Shown here one piece after another: positions 63,200 to 64,000 of a stretch of 64,000 nt of DNA; within the stretch, counting starts at the first letter, position 1, and each line of letters begins with the position of its first letter. A program made the position numbers and the translations under genes. Source of the stretch: Branchipolynoe longqiensis (lineage: Eukaryota; Annelida; Polychaeta; Phyllodocida; Polynoidae); NCBI GenBank assembly GCA_030323885.1, contig CM059203.1:1178001-1242000 (forward strand), written 5' to 3'. Under the pieces are notes generated by a model. That model was not told where the DNA came from, made no database searches, and saw nothing but the letters and a program-made list of their open reading frames with translations.

Positions 63200-63745
63200 C
63201 ATGTTGTGTTGTCTGGTGTGTCTGTGTGTGTCTGTGTGTGTGTGTGTGTCTATGCGTGTCTGTCTGTGTGTGTTTGTCTGTGTGTGTCTGTGTGTGTATC
63301 TGTGTGTGTCGCTGTGGTGTGCTGTGTGTATTCTGTGTCTGTTGTGTGCGATTCAGTGTGTGTCTGTGTGTGTGCTGTGTCTGTGTGTATGTCTGTGTGT
63401 GTCTGTCTTGTCTGTGTGTGTGTTGTCTGTGTGTGTCTGTCGTGTGTTTCTGTTCACATGCTGAAATGCATGTGTTATGTCTGTGTGTCGACTGTGTCTG
63501 TCTGAGTGTGTCTGTCTATGTGTGTCTGTGTGTATGAATGTATGTGTCTGTCTGTGTGTGTCTGTCTGTGTGTGTATTTCTGTGTGTGTATGTCTGTGTG
63601 TTTCTGTGTCTGTGTGTGCCTGTGTGTCTGTCTGTGTGTGTCTGTATGTGTGTATGTCTGTGTGTGTCTGTGTGTGTGTGTCTGTCTGTGTGTCTCTCTC
63701 TGTGTCACTGTGTCTCTGTGTGTGTCTCTCTCTCTCTGCAAAGTT
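63200..63745. repeat. TGTGTGTC/TCTGTGTG microsatellite
   Basis: About 540 bp of TG-rich sequence with interspersed TC and a short non-repeat island near 63448-63475. Ends in (TC)n before TGCAAAGTTAGG. Confidence 0.93.
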
Positions 63746-64000
63746 AGGTCAGGTCGGGTAAAGTAAGGTCGGATAAAGTCGGGTCGGGTAAAGTCGGGTC
63801 ACCTGGGCCGCGTTCAGGGTGCGCCTCCGAGACGTCTCAGGGAAATCCCTAACATCATGCTAGTCTGAACGGCAAAAGCAGTTTGTCACCTCGAAAATGG
63901 CCACCCCCACAGGTGGCGGCCATTTGCAATGGAAAAGCTGCGCTGTGATTGGCTGAAACCACTGAATATGGCGGCCATTTTCTAGGCACTTTTTGTCTCC
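63746..64000. promoter_or_regulatory. candidate regulatory or element-edge sequence at the window end
   Basis: Two GGCGGCCATTT motifs (about 63917 and 63971), matching the YY1-type core in inverse, an inverted CCAAT box ATTGGCTG (about 63948), and GGCCGCGTTCAGGG at 63807 that could be the edge of a DNA element. A (GGGTAAAGTC)n run lies at 63755-63800. No start site or exon can be placed, so a promoter is only a possibility. Confidence 0.25.

Overview
No host protein-coding gene can be supported anywhere in this window. It reads as a repeat-rich intergenic block of a metazoan nuclear genome. The best guess is a mollusc: one of the four tRNA-related SINE families (S3 below) ends in a tail, GCTCTAGAGGCGTC then ATTAAATAAAACAAAC, that resembles the tail of SINEs I know from gastropods and bivalves (V-SINE/RUDI-like). 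The species cannot be fixed from sequence alone. The long open frames present lie in tandem arrays and are a by-product of stop-free repeat units.

Families named here for cross-reference. S1: a SINE about 335 bp long, some 30 full or partial copies, with two alternative tRNA-like heads (S1a, S1b) on one body. S2: an element about 510 bp long with two tRNA-like heads in tandem. S3: a SINE with a tRNA-like head and the molluscan-type tail. S4: a second, unrelated SINE with two copies. H1-H4: non-autonomous DNA transposons sharing the terminus AGGCCCTGTCACAC and a 3-bp TTA/TAA target duplication, as in PIF/Harbinger. K: a MITE about 350 bp long at TTAA sites. L: a 383-bp MITE with 7-bp target duplications. 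P: elements built from direct and inverted copies of GTTCAAAACACTAC. R and T: unclassified dispersed and inverted-repeat elements. LINE-1 and LINE-2: remains of two non-LTR retrotransposons.

Layout. 0-5 kb: SINE pieces, a pogo-like MITE, a 48-bp fold-back, CATA microsatellites, element T and an H4 MITE. 6-16 kb: a dense MITE cluster (H1, H2, H3, K, L) with clear nesting, plus S1 and S2. 19-22.5 kb: two broken LINEs, one holding a piece of the other, beside a G-rich minisatellite. 22.7-25.8 kb: 20-bp and 39-bp minisatellites and two P elements. 26-31.8 kb: nested K/R/S1 and S2-in-S1. 32.3-34.8 kb: a hairpin-bearing satellite of about 60 bp and a 70-bp array. 35-43 kb: H1 copies, S2, S3, K and a second array of the 60-bp satellite. 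44-54 kb: five large tandem arrays (about 100, 45, 20, 270 and 59 bp). 55-64 kb: R, a 21-bp array, P twice, H4 fragments, a 24-bp array and a TG-rich microsatellite.

The biological content is therefore mobile-element history. Target duplications, one empty site preserved in a tandem array, and nested insertions let several insertion orders be read directly. The most unusual signals are an AAGTTTTG-N8-CAAAACTT type palindrome kept in every complete H-type MITE although their interiors differ; the regular two-headed S2 element; L with perfect 7-bp duplications at two sites; and P elements lying next to the 39-bp minisatellite at two distant loci.
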